Origin: Setaria digitata
Taxonomy: Eukaryota > Nematoda > Chromadorea > Rhabditida > Setariidae
Direction: 5' to 3'
Assembly: GCA_003640385.1 (NCBI GenBank)
Contig: RCAB01000354.1
Coordinates: forward strand, 1 to 64,000
Length of the DNA stretch: 64,000 nt
Shown here piece after piece: positions 12,600 to 25,405 of this stretch. The position numbers and the translations under genes are program-made. Below the pieces are notes generated by a model. It saw only the letters and a program-made list of their open reading frames with translations. It did no database searches and had not been told where the DNA came from. Positions within the stretch are counted from its first letter, which is position 1. The number at the start of each line of letters is the position of its first letter.

Positions 12600-13165
12600 T
12601 TTCATTTTAGCTATTCCCACGAAGTTGCTAAGTAAGTCCGGTCGGAGGGAAAACTAGTGACGGGTTTATATTGAGTAAGTTCCAGCTTGCATGTAACAGT
12701 TCACTATATGAGATATGACAAGAGCTACCTAAGTCTGGCTAAAACAGCGGCTAGAATTCTGATCCTACAGGAAAGACACTGGTCCAGAGTTTAGAGAAGC
12801 TTCAAAAACTGAGTAGATAAAATTGGCAATTCACTTTTCTGAATTTCATGTTGAACTTAACGTATATATAACTGAAATGAGATGAAGCAATGTAGTTTGC
12901 AGAGAAATTTTTAACTGATTTAAGGAAATTTAACAATCAAGTCTATAATGGATTTCACATCATCTCAACTGTATTATGGGACACAGCGGTTTTTCTGAAT
13001 TAAAAGTCTGGGGAATTGTCAGAGTATGCATGTAAATAAATAACAGTTCAAACTTCAACCATGTGCAATTGATGATTGTAAAAAGATTGAAAAGTTTAGA
13101 GATTTGAAAAACCGGATTCTGCTTACTCATCAAATTATGAACAAACATCTAATAAGTTATGTACT
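12600..13165. other. Short intergenic stretch 3' of the BPI-like gene
   Basis: I see no exon or RNA gene here. It should contain the 3' untranslated end of the minus-strand BPI-like gene, but I found no AATAAA on that strand in the bases just beyond the stop codon. Confidence 0.5.
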
Positions 13166-16100
13166 CTACGAAATCATTTGCATTATCGTTGGTCCTACCG
13201 TAAAATCGGTACCGATGTAGAAAGCGCGATCAACTATTCGAATTTGCGGACTAATTATATTTATTGGAAGAGTTGCTGTCGGGAGAGAAACCTCCACACC
13301 TCTGTTGAGTTCTTGATTGGCTGCCTGAAATAGGAAATAAACAAGTTTTGAAAGAAGGAAGAATTGGTGGATAAGTGGGAATTTTGCGGAAGCATTTGCC
13401 GCACACGGAGCCAAACAATTAGATTAAGCAAATATTAATGATGAAAAAAGAAATGTGCCTTTGCACTCAAGATGGTACATACCCTCAGGATCATGTCTTT
13501 GGCTAAACTTGCCAAATTTTCAAGTGCGTCCTGCTGCAAACCAAGATTCTGGAACTGATCGTCTAACTTCAGAACAGGTAACGATGCATTCCCAATTATT
13601 CGATTACCAATTATTCGAAGCATTATATCGGCAATCACTGTCACTGTCAAGGAGCCGACTCGTAGGTCTGTTTGATCCAAATAAATATCAACAAACACTA
13701 TTAAATTTATCTGTGCACTGCCTGAAATCTTATTAAAGCTTACTTCAAGTTCCTCAAATTAATTAACTGGATTCATCTGCCACTGTCAACATGAAAACGT
13801 CACCTCCGAAACGTCCGCTAAGCGTAATTGAAGGCGCTCGTACCGTACGTATAACAAGTGCCAATGTCCTATTTGGATGCCTCTCTTTGATGGCTGGTAT
13901 GATGTCACCTATACAAATGCCAAGATCAGCCAGATCACCGAGACCTCCCGTACTACTAGCACCCGAATTATCACCCGCGGTCGCTTGACGTTTGCTGCGC
14001 TGCTGATGACGTAAGCGATAATGACGACGCCGCTGGCTTAGCCGTAAAAGACGGAATAATAGTGATTCGTTTTCGAAGTCTTCCTGAAATACTCTCATTA
14101 AGTGCTACTGTAAAATGAGCTAGCATAAATTGTATGATATATTGAAAATATTATCACTCATATTTTTATCATTTTATCTCAACTTCTGTCAAATTAATCG
14201 TTTGTTTCGAATTTAACTCTTCGTTGAAGTTTTCAAAACTTGAACGTATTCGATGTCAGGAAAAGGTGGCAAGATTAATTGAAGTGAGATTAATCTTCCT
14301 ATCTTTCTTCCAGTCTTTTAACAAAATGAACAAATGAGCAAACTTCTGGATAGTCGCTGCTTATATCACATGTCGTCGTTAACAGTGGCCCAATACCAGG
14401 TGTTTCCGGTCCTACACGAAATGACAAAAAGTTGTTTCTAAAAAAACAAAAAGTTCTCATTGTCAAATCTATTGAATATTATAAAAATTGCTTTTCGATA
14501 AGTAGCTGCACCTTTTTGATGCTGTTATGGATATTTTGCCGAGCGAATTCATTCTGATATCGAAATACCTGAGAATAGATACCTATGCATCCAGTACAGC
14601 AAAGAGTTGAATGTGAAATCGCTAATCATGAATTCAATCATTAATCCTCCAACTGTTAGTGGCCATTGCATTGGGAATGGTGAAAATGGAGTGCCACCAC
14701 GTCCGTAAGGACTGAATTCCCCATATAAATCTAACGTGAAGTCATGGAATGTTGCGTAAGTACGCATTAATTGAGCTTGTAGCACTAGATCTGCTAGCTT
14801 TCTCTGAAAAGAATTTCAAGCCTGAAATGAGGCGGAACTTAAAGTACTAGGAAGGAGTAGTGGAAATGGTGGAATGAGAAGAAAGAAAATGAAAATCATT
14901 TTAGATGATAGTTCGATTCTTGAGAAGAAAAGAACTTTATCCAGAAATAAATCATAACACGATTAGCTAATAGGATGAAGTTGCTAGGTACGTTCTAATT
15001 TACTATTCGCTCATTCTTAACTTTTCTCACTAACTAACATTCCCTACAAATTAATTAAAAATAACACATAAAATAAAAAACGAATATGAATTACAAATAT
15101 CGTACCAGATCGAATTGTTGTTTAATAAGATTTTGAGTAGCACCAAACGAATCACGAGAAAGAGCACTAGGTGGACAACTAGCACACGGATCATTTATCT
15201 GTGCCATGAAACCACCAGCTACACCAACTGCGCCAACTGGTTGATATGGTGCCCTAAAGTTGGGACCCGCTGGAAGTTTACTATATCCACCTGCTTTAGC
15301 AACCGGCACACCACGTACTGCGGATCTGTTCTGTTTAATGGAAGACAAGATTGCACCGGAATGATTTGTCTCTTTGAGTCCGGCAAAATCGGACAATGGA
15401 TTTTGAGTTGCCAAATGTGGCATTACTCGCAGTGAAGGATTCTTTTCATTTGTAAGTTTTGGAATTTCTTTTAGCCGCTGTTCCGGTAGCACTTCCGGAA
15501 CTCTTGGAATCAGCTGAAGTATTACAGTCCGTTGCTTCTCTTCTTCTTCTGTGTTGTTATGTAACATATTAGATTGCACAACTTCGTTTCGTGTTATAGC
15601 TCGTCTTATTCGTGCAAAGGAATTTCCGAAAGGAATGAAAAGCTAAAAATTAGCTCTTTATTAATTAATATTTTTGCTTAATTTTAAATTGTAATTTTAG
15701 TTTTCCTATTTTGTTTGCTTTCCGAAACTATAAAGCGGTATTTTGCAAATATGATTTAAAAAATGAATTGTTTAATTTTGTCTGTTAGCAAAAACAAAAC
15801 AAGTGTAGCACTGTGTTGATGAATGAATTAAGGGGAAAAAAAGACGAAAAGAAGAGAAAAACAGTCTTTTGTGAGTTGTATTCTATTTCCTTTCATATCA
15901 GTTTATCACTGCAAATATAAAATGATCAATGATTTATGAAAACAAAAAATGTCATACCTTTTGGTGCGGTTGACTGAAATATTGTACTTGGCTTTGTGGT
16001 ACTAATGGACTACCACGTTGTACCTGCGTACCAATTCGAGTACCAACGTTTCCGTTAGCAGCAGCTCCGAATGCTTTTGTTCGTCCGCCACCTGTCCCGA

Positions 16101-19100
16101 AACTGCTTTTGAATTTTGCTTGCATCTGTGGAACAACTGCAGAAAAGGCTACACCTCTGGCAGTGTTGGCTCGAACACCTCCAACTGCACCTCTACCGCC
16201 GGAGACAAAAGCTGGTGAAGGTGGATTCCGAGGTGGAAGAGCAGGAGCGTTACCTGGTATCGGTGGCCTCATCGTAGCTAAACGTGCTTGGCACATCGGT
16301 GAGAAGCACTGAAGTATATGAATGATTCCTGATTAGATCTTACTGGCACAGGAGTAATTTCACTTCCCAATTTTCTTCAATTCATGCTTAAGCACTGAGC
16401 TATTAGATTTTAAATTTTTATAATTTTGGTATTTTATCAAAAAGCAACTCTCAATGACTTCTAATTTTTTCCTCAAAATTTTCCTATGGCCGATTGCTTC
16501 AATTAATTTTACTTTTATCTCCATCATCTGATTTTCTTGCCTCACAAAGTGCTCTGAATGAAAAATGCTACTGGCCAAATCTTTTCCATGAAAACTATCC
16601 AATCACTAACATGGGCTGGTATTGATGATCCAAGAAGTCCTGTAAACAATGATGCTATCTGATTAAAGGAAACTGATTGCGGTAAACGAGACAGCATAGG
16701 ATTGACACGTGTATTCACTAAATCAGGTAGCATTCCACAAATACGTGAGGGTAACATTTTGCGGATTTTTTCGGAAGTTTCTTGCTGAAATTTAGTTAAC
16801 ATTTTCTTAAGGAAATGTTTACTTTTTCATTATTATGCATGAAAAATTAGTGATATCTCTTTGAATCGAATAGCAAAAAAAGAAAAAAAAAAAGAATTAT
16901 TATCAAAATTCCGTTTCTTTTCCAAAAATGATTTTAATTTTTGAAGCACTGAAAGGGTGCAAATATTTCGCTTTTGTCTATAAATTTTAAACTGTTACCC
17001 GGAAGAGCAAATTTGCGATGTCACCAAAAAGGCCACCATCTTGAATACACACATCTGCGAATGGTACTTTTATATCACATCCAGATACGACTATCTGAGG
17101 CGTCCCATACACCGACCGGAAGAGTGATAACGATATAGTAGCTGATATCTGAAATATTTTTATATATCTGGATATAATCACTAGATTTGTCAAATGTTTT
17201 GCAGTCTTAAACAGTTTTAAACCATCCTCCGAATACAATCATTTATATTGATGAAAGTGTGTAGAGAAACTTATCAGGAATTAGCTACGGTGATAATGGC
17301 ACAGTAAATCATGATAATTGAAAATGACAAATTAGAGTGAAATGGATGAACAACAGAGATGATTAGCTTAAACAGCTCCATTATCAGATCATAATGATTA
17401 TTCAGCGCTTCCATCCAGAACTGATCTTTGTATCACAAATGCAATATTATTTAATTATGCTTTCCGAATACTCCTTTTTTTTTAAATAGATTTTTTTAAG
17501 TTTTAAGTGTGGTAAAAAAAATTTGTGCTAACATGATAGAAGTTAGCATGAGCGATACCATAAAGCTTGATAGGAATTAGAAGTTTACCCATGCCGAACA
17601 AGTTACCCGAAACCCTGCAAAAACTTCTGTCACTTTTTTCACATCAAATTTAATCACTTTTTGTAGTAAAAAAAATTAAATAAAAGGGATATTTTTAGGT
17701 TATCCATGATTTTGGTAATGTGTAAAAGAGTAAACATGAATAAGTAAATTCTCGATATATTACCCAACGTCAAAATCTTCCAGATTAATAATGATCATGT
17801 TTGGTGGTGCCGGAAAAATATATAGACAAGCCGGCGGCCGATAGTTTGAGACGTAAATATTACAAACCGTTATTTCACCGGAGATCTGAAATTACTTTCG
17901 TTTAGAATACAAATGTAATCATTTTCCTGTGTTGAGCTTGTACATAGTGCACATACGCCTGTTATACACGTGCTGTGCACACGTACGCATAGACACACAC
18001 ATACGTGATGACAAGTTACAGAATGCTGTATTATTAGTATGCAAATTTAAAGAAGTTGAGATAAAATGAAGTTACCTCCTCTATCTCCTGACGTATGTCA
18101 GGTATGGATACACGTACGATTTCACGGTTAACAATGCTGGTTGCTAGTGTGGCCAGATACTGAAAGGCACGTTGATTCAAACGAACTTTGATGCCCGGAT
18201 TGCCATACTGACCACGAAGTTCCGGATTGAAATCCGTTGGTTGAACCATAATTACTCTACCAGCACCACCGATACTTACCATAGGGCTAGCCTTTCCATA
18301 ATATCCGCGAGTATCTACTCTGCAAATAATACCATCTATTATAGAAGCGAAAATTCCGGATGATAGACTGAAAAGACAAATTTAGTTATCTTGTACTGAT
18401 TGATTATTTTCTTTGTATTTAAAAAAAAAAAAGGAAAAGAAAAAAACTTCCTAGCCATCCTTGGAGAAAAAGTTTTGCAAAACTAAAAATTTCTAAGGTA
18501 TTATTGAATATTGCTTCTATTCAAGGGAAGTTTCAGATAAGGCTTAGAAGATATTTTACATGTTCAAAAATGAAGCTGAAAATTAACTTTCAGTCTTTTG
18601 TCAAAATTTTTCAGCGGTCCAAATTATTCTTATGATCTATTTCTTCTTTAGCACCATTTGCAATTAGCTATAATTGAATTTCTTCTAAAGGCACTTATTT
18701 TCATTTTAAACTAAAACATCACCTTTTGTAAGATTTCTCAAAATTTTCGAAATTTTGCAGTAGATGATTAAAACTAATTTATTAGATATGACAAATTATC
18801 AAAAAAAAAATTCCGCTAAAACTTTTCTTTTCTTATATTTTATTTAAAATCATTTTATTCTCCTCAGGAAATTAAATTAATACTCTTTCATATCCAATAA
18901 TAAGGTGAAACTTACACTCGTTGTGGTACCTTTGGCGGAGCACGATTGATATAGGTAATGCTACCTGGTGGTGTACCGATTACCTTCCGGAAACCAGCAC
19001 CTCTTGATTGTCTCACAGATTCCTGCTCCTTTCTTTGTTCGGTACTGAAATCCATTTTGTCGATTGATGGAATAGCATCTGTGACATCGATGATTATATT

Positions 19101-19160
19101 CGTAGCTGTACTGCACTTCCAGATTATTACTTCCATCAGTAACAGAAGAGAACCGAAAAA
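13166..19160 (-). CDS. BPI/LBP/CETP-family lipid-binding protein
   Basis: Secreted lipid-binding protein of the BPI fold. Thirteen exons keep frame: 19160-18916, 18367-18076, 17885-17764, 17614-17589, 17141-16999, 16784-16611, 16308-15958, 15642-15106, 14803-14583, 14437-14344, 14083-13768, 13721-13483, 13324-13166 (stop TAG), giving 972 residues. The N-terminal barrel starts near residue 138 (NPGIKVRLNQ, matching the family opening NPG-V-R-T--G) and keeps both disulfide cysteines (VVSGCDI and SRICGML). The C-terminal barrel follows residue 630 (GLMIEFMISDFTFNSLLY matches the MVYFAISDYVFNTASLVY motif; the end matches the usual last strands). Between them is a Gly/Pro/Ala-rich linker of about 290 residues, so the protein is twice the vertebrate length. 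The 5' end is uncertain: the frame is open and hydrophobic (FFGSLLLL) from the acceptor at 19160, so either a short upstream exon supplies the start or the ATG at 19136 is used after trans-splicing. Confidence 0.9.
17589..17614 (-). CDS. 26-base micro-exon of the BPI-like gene
   Basis: This exon bridges phase 2 of the preceding exon and an acceptor at 17142 in phase 1. It encodes GVSGNLFGM, which aligns with the family stretch before the ISISVNL strand. Without it the flanking exons do not share a frame. The acceptor (TTTTTGCAG) and donor (GTAAAC) are both good. Confidence 0.7.
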
Positions 19161-22100
19161 CTGGAATTTAATTATTTCTAATTAAAAATTCACCTAAAAT
19201 AATCTTTTGAAATTCATACTTTACATCAGTAAAAGTGTAAGATTTCCTAACCAAATCTTACTGAATTTTTACTGAACAGATATAACCATGCAGAAATTGT
19301 GGAAAGTTCATGACGAGTTCATTTTCTGACAATTGACAACTGTTTACATAAGTATTCGTTAAAAACGACTGATGCATTTTTTACTGATGTCAGTACGATG
19401 ATAATAATTTATCAGCTTATCTGTTGATGCAATATTAAGCTTTCATCTACTGTTTATTCAAATTTTCTTAGAAAACACAAAAAATTTCATTCACTCGTAA
19501 CTTTTTTCAGCTAAAAAATCTCTCTGTAGCACTGAACTGCAATAAACTATGACATATGTAATATGATATTCATGTTTAATGATTATTTGCATTTCTGATG
19601 TGTTTAAACTAAAATTTTTTTTCCTCTGAGATTTGTAATTTTTTGAATAAATTAATTATCAATTTCAAGTAAACTTTTAATTTTTATTGTATTAAAAGAC
19701 GCATTTTTTTTTTTTTTCAGCATCACTTTTATTCTTTTCTTTTTTAAAGTACTTATAACTTAGCTTATGCAGTAGTTAAAGATGAAATGAAATTATAGAC
19801 GACTAAATCCACTTCAGAAATCCTCTTCAGAACAAGATTTTCTTTTTGTTACACTGATCGTTCAGTTGTGATGAATTAATAGGAGAAAACGTTCACTGCT
19901 TATTTAGCCATAGTTGATAGATAGGTTTGGTGATAATGGCATATGAAAAAAAAAAAAAAAAAAAAACTGGTTTTTTTTTTGTCTTTCAAAAAGAATGAAA
20001 AAAAAAAAAGGAAAAACAAATTAAGAACTGTTTATATTTTGTTTGTATATGTGAGGATAAATAAAAGCATTGCTTTCAATAATTATCCACCATTAGTTTT
20101 GGTAATTTCTTTTTTTTTTTGTTTTTTTTTTTTTTTTGGCTTTACAATTATTTTACATTCTCGAAAATTTTCCTTTATCGCTTCTGGTTACAATCTTTTT
20201 GATGACAATAAGAAAAGAAAAAGTCACAAAGAAAATTAATTCTAAATTCTAAAAAACTAGATTCTAATTTTCTGTTGTTTCTTTAAAGAAAAAAATGAAA
20301 AAAAAAAAGAATGAAAAAAATGAAAAAAAATGCAAAAAAAAAATGAAAAAAATGAAAAAAAAAAATAAAAAAAATGGAAAAAAAAACAATTCAATCTCCA
20401 GTTCAATTAAAGTTACTATGAATTAAAAATATTTTGCCATGTTTTCATTGGTGGAATTTGAAATGCTATTTTAGAGAATCAAAATTCAAGTTGCAGAAGT
20501 TTTCTTGAAATCCTTCAAATTTACATAGCCATGAAAAATAAAATGGCAGTTTGCAACAGTTTCCTAAGTGATTTTTATATTTAAAAATTTTCCAACTGTT
20601 TAATGCTTCCTTTTTTTTTTTTTTTTTTTTTTTTTTCATTAAATAACACTGCAAGCATAGAAATCGAATTTCTACTGTACTATCTTGATTAGAATTTGAT
20701 AATAATAATCTGCTGCTGTTCTTTTTTCTCCCAAACTTAACAAATAACATTCAAATTATTTCGCAAATTTGTTAATTTTTTTAAAAGTATTTAAAGTAAC
20801 CTACATATGTCCTGTTGTGCAGCAACATGTTGGAAAATATGTTGGAAGAAGGAACTCTGAAATGGGAAGCAAATATTTATAATGCGGGAAAAGTCAAGAA
20901 AATATTGGTTCACGGAGTAGGAACGAAATTCAAAATGCATTTACGACAAATTCTATCAAAAATGTAGAAAAGCTGCAGGATTATTTAAAAAATAAAATTT
21001 TCGTGAAGCTTTGAAAATTTAAAATTTTTAACCATTGCAACATTAGACATCGTAATTAGCGGGAAACTAAATCAGATCATCATCTATCTAATACTACTCT
21101 TCCCATAAATTCAGGATTAAACTATAAGAAAGCATTGGACTTATCGGAATATTTCCATATATCCATTAATTTATAATTTTAATTTATAGAAATATTTATT
21201 TGGTAACTGTCGTAATATTTGTACCACAGTACCTCCTTGTTTAATCTCATTTTGAAATTAATTTTATTTCAAGCAAATCAGTAGGTATAATCTAATCCCG
21301 CAATACCTATAGTAATAATTTTTGGAACTGAGAAATATTACAAAAATCTGCCTAAATCTTCCGATGATAATGTAACAAATAAAAAATTAATTATCGCTAT
21401 CAATTTCCGAAGATATTCGCGTAAAAACTTACTGTTTTGATTTTAAACAGTGAGGAACAAATTTTTGCTATCGTTAATTAGTCTATCATGATATTTGTGA
21501 CAATTATGAATCGTATTTCAAATGAATGCATAAGCTAATTTGATCGTGAATATGAGGATGGTGAAGTTTACTAGTAGTGCTAATTCCTATCATTTGCTGG
21601 TCATCATTATTTGTTCCCAAGTTACTACTGCTTTCTACTGAATTACCCTCATTGAGAACTAAAAAAATCCATATAATTAGTTTTTTTTTCTTTTTTTTTA
21701 AAAAAAAGTTTTTACTATTCTTCGGAATGACTGACCAATTCACTCAACTTTTGCTACTTTTCTTCCTAGCATCATATTTTTCCTATAGACAGAAATGATT
21801 GAAATTAAAAAATAACTGAGAAAAGAATTGCTTCCAAATAATTGTTGCATCTTTTACTTGATGAACCGTAGAAGAAAGCCTTAAGTATTGGCAGAAATTG
21901 ACCACAAAATATAGTATGACCAAAAAAAAAAAAGTGACCATGAAGAGTAATTGTAATTGTCACCACTCTTCGCAGAAGCAATTTTCCTCGAAGCTTGTTA
22001 TTGCTCAAACAAACGATATTATGACATTTATTTCTGGTCATTTTGCAGTAAAGGAAGGTGGGAGGACAGAGGAGGAGGACAGTGGAGACAGGAGAGAGGA

Positions 22101-25100
22101 TAGGAGAGGTGACAAATTATTGCAGGTAACAAAAATGTACCACTGAAAGCCGAATATGGTAATGCAGTTTTACTGAAGGATGATACAAAAAGATACTTTT
22201 TTCTTATCTGTATCTTCGCAATTATCATTTTCACTCGTGCAGAGAAGTTTTAGATGATAAAAGTAGGATGATAAGATAGGTGGGTGGCGAAATGGGTTTG
22301 GTTGGATCAGTGAAATATAACAAACGAGTTAGAAGGATAAATCAAAGAGTTCCACAGGGAAAAGAGAAGTATTGACAAGGAGGGGAAATGAAGATTTAAG
22401 AATGTGGAACGAGAATATCGCTGAATCGTTGTTTTAGCAACAAAAATTATCTCATTTATCTTTAAAAATCATTATCATTATCGTTATCAGTATCAACATC
22501 ATCGAAAGGATAGTTATTAGTTTTTGGTGACATTTCTGTTTTATAATCTCCAATACATCATCACCATGAAAATCAGTCTTTTAATTTTGGAAATTTTCTT
22601 TTGCAAATACTTTAAGCGCTATTCGGCATTGTATAAAATGCAAAATCTTAACACTAGTTTCCATTGAGTGATAGACAAGTGCTGATAGTGAAGCAGTGGA
22701 TTTACCACCTTAAAAAAAATTTTTTTTTAAACAATTGAGTTGTAAAGAATCATTAAAGGCTTTCAACTTCAAAGTTTTCTTCCCTTCAAATTGGTCTCCT
22801 GTAAAAATCTACTCATTATAAATGTCTACGAACGTGAAATACCTGAAAGTAATCGGAAAATGTAAATAAAATAACCCTTGGCAAAAACAAAAAATGAAAA
22901 AAAAAACTACCGAACAAAGTGTTTTTGTCTGCAAAACTGGAAGGAAGTACTCATTATCCTTAAAGAAAGCGTTAATAGTTCGAGAATGAAAATGACCATA
23001 AATTTGTGGTAACAAAACAGGAAGTGGCAATTTGTCGTCACAACTTTTCTCAATAACACGTTTTAGGATTTCTGAGAGTTTGTGTAGTTTGTTGTATATA
23101 AAAGGTATTTCTAAGGTGACCTGGAGAATGGCGGTACGATAAAGTTAACGGAATCTAGATGCAGTGATTTACAGTAATGATAAGAATGAATGATCGATCA
23201 TTACGCTGCCTTAATTAAATTAATTGTTGACTTAGCTAACTTCTATTGTCACAATTTTTATTTTTTCTTCCTATAGACTAGATTGTGCAAGCATTAGGTA
23301 TAGCACTGGTCTGTATGTATATTGTAAAGTTTAAGTTACTGCAAAGAAAAGTTTGAAAACATAATTGCCCGAAATCGGAAAGAACTAAATTAATTAGCTG
23401 TGATGTTGCTAAGAAAATTATTTAAGCTATAAGATTTATGCTATTGATAAAATTAAAATGATTGGTCAGTTTAAAAAGATAATATTTCCTGTAGCTATTC
23501 TTCAGCATGAATATTTTATTGGATTTGAAAGTTCTTCTGGTAATTAACAAGCATTAAATATTAATAAGCTTAACTAAGGTAACAGTTTTATTGCAATTGA
23601 CTAAGTAATTTAGCTTAAAATAATAGTGAAATGGTCAATAAAAATAAGACAAACTTCAAATATAACATGGAGAGTACAATGAAGTGAAAAAAAAACTTGT
23701 TCATTTGCGATAGTTAGACAACACTTGAATTATTATGAAAGGAATAAATTCGTTCACTAGTGAAGCTTTTTGTGATATTTCATATCTTCATAATTTTCAA
23801 TTAACTCCATTTTACTCAAGGTAATCCACCTGTCCCACTGATCTTACCTAACCGAAATATCTTGTCACTAGAAAGTTTAGATTAGGAAAGCGCTATCGTG
23901 GAAGAATGTTTTGAAGATCAAATCGTTAGCCAAAAAAAACTTTGAATTAGCGTAGAAAATACTCAGATAACACGTCTTCAGCTCATCATTACCATGATAA
24001 CTTCAACGCAAAACTGTCTCAGATTACAGCTGGGAAAAATTCGTCGTATAAGTGTAAATGAAACTAGCTTAAGGTAAATTTTGCATTCACAAAATTGTAA
24101 CATATACGATTGATAACAAGGTCCACAAACCGACGGTGGCATGCATCCATTCCTTTGAAATTGCATTAGAAGTGCTTATCTATCAACGCTTAATCTTTAT
24201 TGTTAACAATAAATGAAGTGAATAATCTTTTGCACAATTCTGGTTTCTTCGCAAAATTTCATTATGAATAGCTTCCATTCACTGAATGGAATCTCGATTT
24301 CACCAAATCTAGTTTCACCTGCGCAAAGACTCTTTTAGCCTATTTCCTGTAACGTTGTTTATCATCAATTCTGATTTGTTTATTGGTCATCTTTGAACGC
24401 CTGCTATTAACTTCAATTAATTACCGGAATAATTTTTCGCCATCTCATGCCTGTCCATTTCCTCTCTTCATCCTTTCATTCGTTCTCTTTTTAATGTCTA
24501 AATTTCAGAAAATAATTCAAACTCCAGTCAGTAATTATTTCAGTGAAAATTTTCTTTATGTCAAGATGATCAGCGGAATGAAATGAACCAGAGCATAAAG
24601 CTTGAAACACTGTACAGGCAGTTGGCTGATCGTTAATTTTGCTTCCTTGTACGAATAGCGATTAAAATCGATAAATGATCAGTGCTAAAATGATCAGACA
24701 TATATATTAATATATATACGAATGAGAGCTTTATTGATTGCCACTGATCACTGACCACTGATCGAACAAATTCTTACATTTCAGAGCGGCGCAATTTGTC
24801 TCACCAAATCAGTGTGTTACTATTACATTCAATATCAGCTTAACATTCTTCCCGTTAAATCATTGATATCTTATCAGTGTATCACAATGTTGTGAATCAT
24901 TTAGAAGTGTTTATTGATTTCATTATTTCAAGAAATGAAAAAGAATTTAAGTAATGCTCAAAGAAGTGGATTTAATGCATTGTTTTCCGAACATGCTGCA
25001 ATATCATCGATATCAATGTAATCACATCTGGTAAATTTCATCCCTTTGGAACTTACTAGATAAATTAAGAATATGAAAGATCAGTACAATGATTTATTTG

Positions 25101-25405
25101 TCAGAATAAATGATACTTCCTGATACGATTCGCCAAAAAAAAAAAAAATTAAGTTTAGAAAGAACAACCCTGAGAACTTCTGCGAACGTTATACCATAAA
25201 TTAATCTTATTACATGACTGCAATTTGAAAATGTTGATAAAAGATAGTCATATTGGTGGAAATTACAATTAAAAGAAAAATAAAATTTAAACCTAAATTA
25301 TCAAGAAGTAAACCAAATGGCACATCAAACAGGATAATGATTATAATGACTAAATAATAAAATGAAAAAAATATAAAAAAAAAAAAATGTGTGTCTAAAG
25401 AAATA
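19161..25405. other. AT-rich intergenic region
   Basis: About 6 kb between two minus-strand genes. It holds long poly-A/T runs (19946-19966, 20610-20637) and a purine-rich stretch of A-runs punctuated by TG (20287-20388), and no exon I can support. The open frames here are homopolymer-driven. A minus-strand AATAAA (25093-25098) could be the poly(A) signal of the gene ending at 25406. A missing first exon of the BPI-like gene may be hidden at the left end. Confidence 0.6.
20287..20388. repeat. A-run/TG simple sequence
   Basis: Successive runs of 6-10 A separated by TG or TGC over about 100 bases: microsatellite-like low complexity with no coding meaning. Confidence 0.85.

Larger units (their letters stand above)
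7237..12600. other. T/G-skewed region without a supportable gene
   Basis: The + strand is rich in T and G over about 5 kb, the mirror image of the block to its left (9001-9060 holds about 19 G against 6 C). Open frames are short or start with non-ATG codons, and I could not join any into a gene. It may be a long intron or non-coding transcript starting at the 7.03-kb promoter. It contains a 41-base tandem duplication (8035-8116) and ends in a T-rich degenerate stretch. Confidence 0.5.

Noticed and set aside
19943..20239. 98-codon plus-strand frame rich in Lys and Phe
   Set aside because: Produced by poly-A and poly-T runs, with no coding character.
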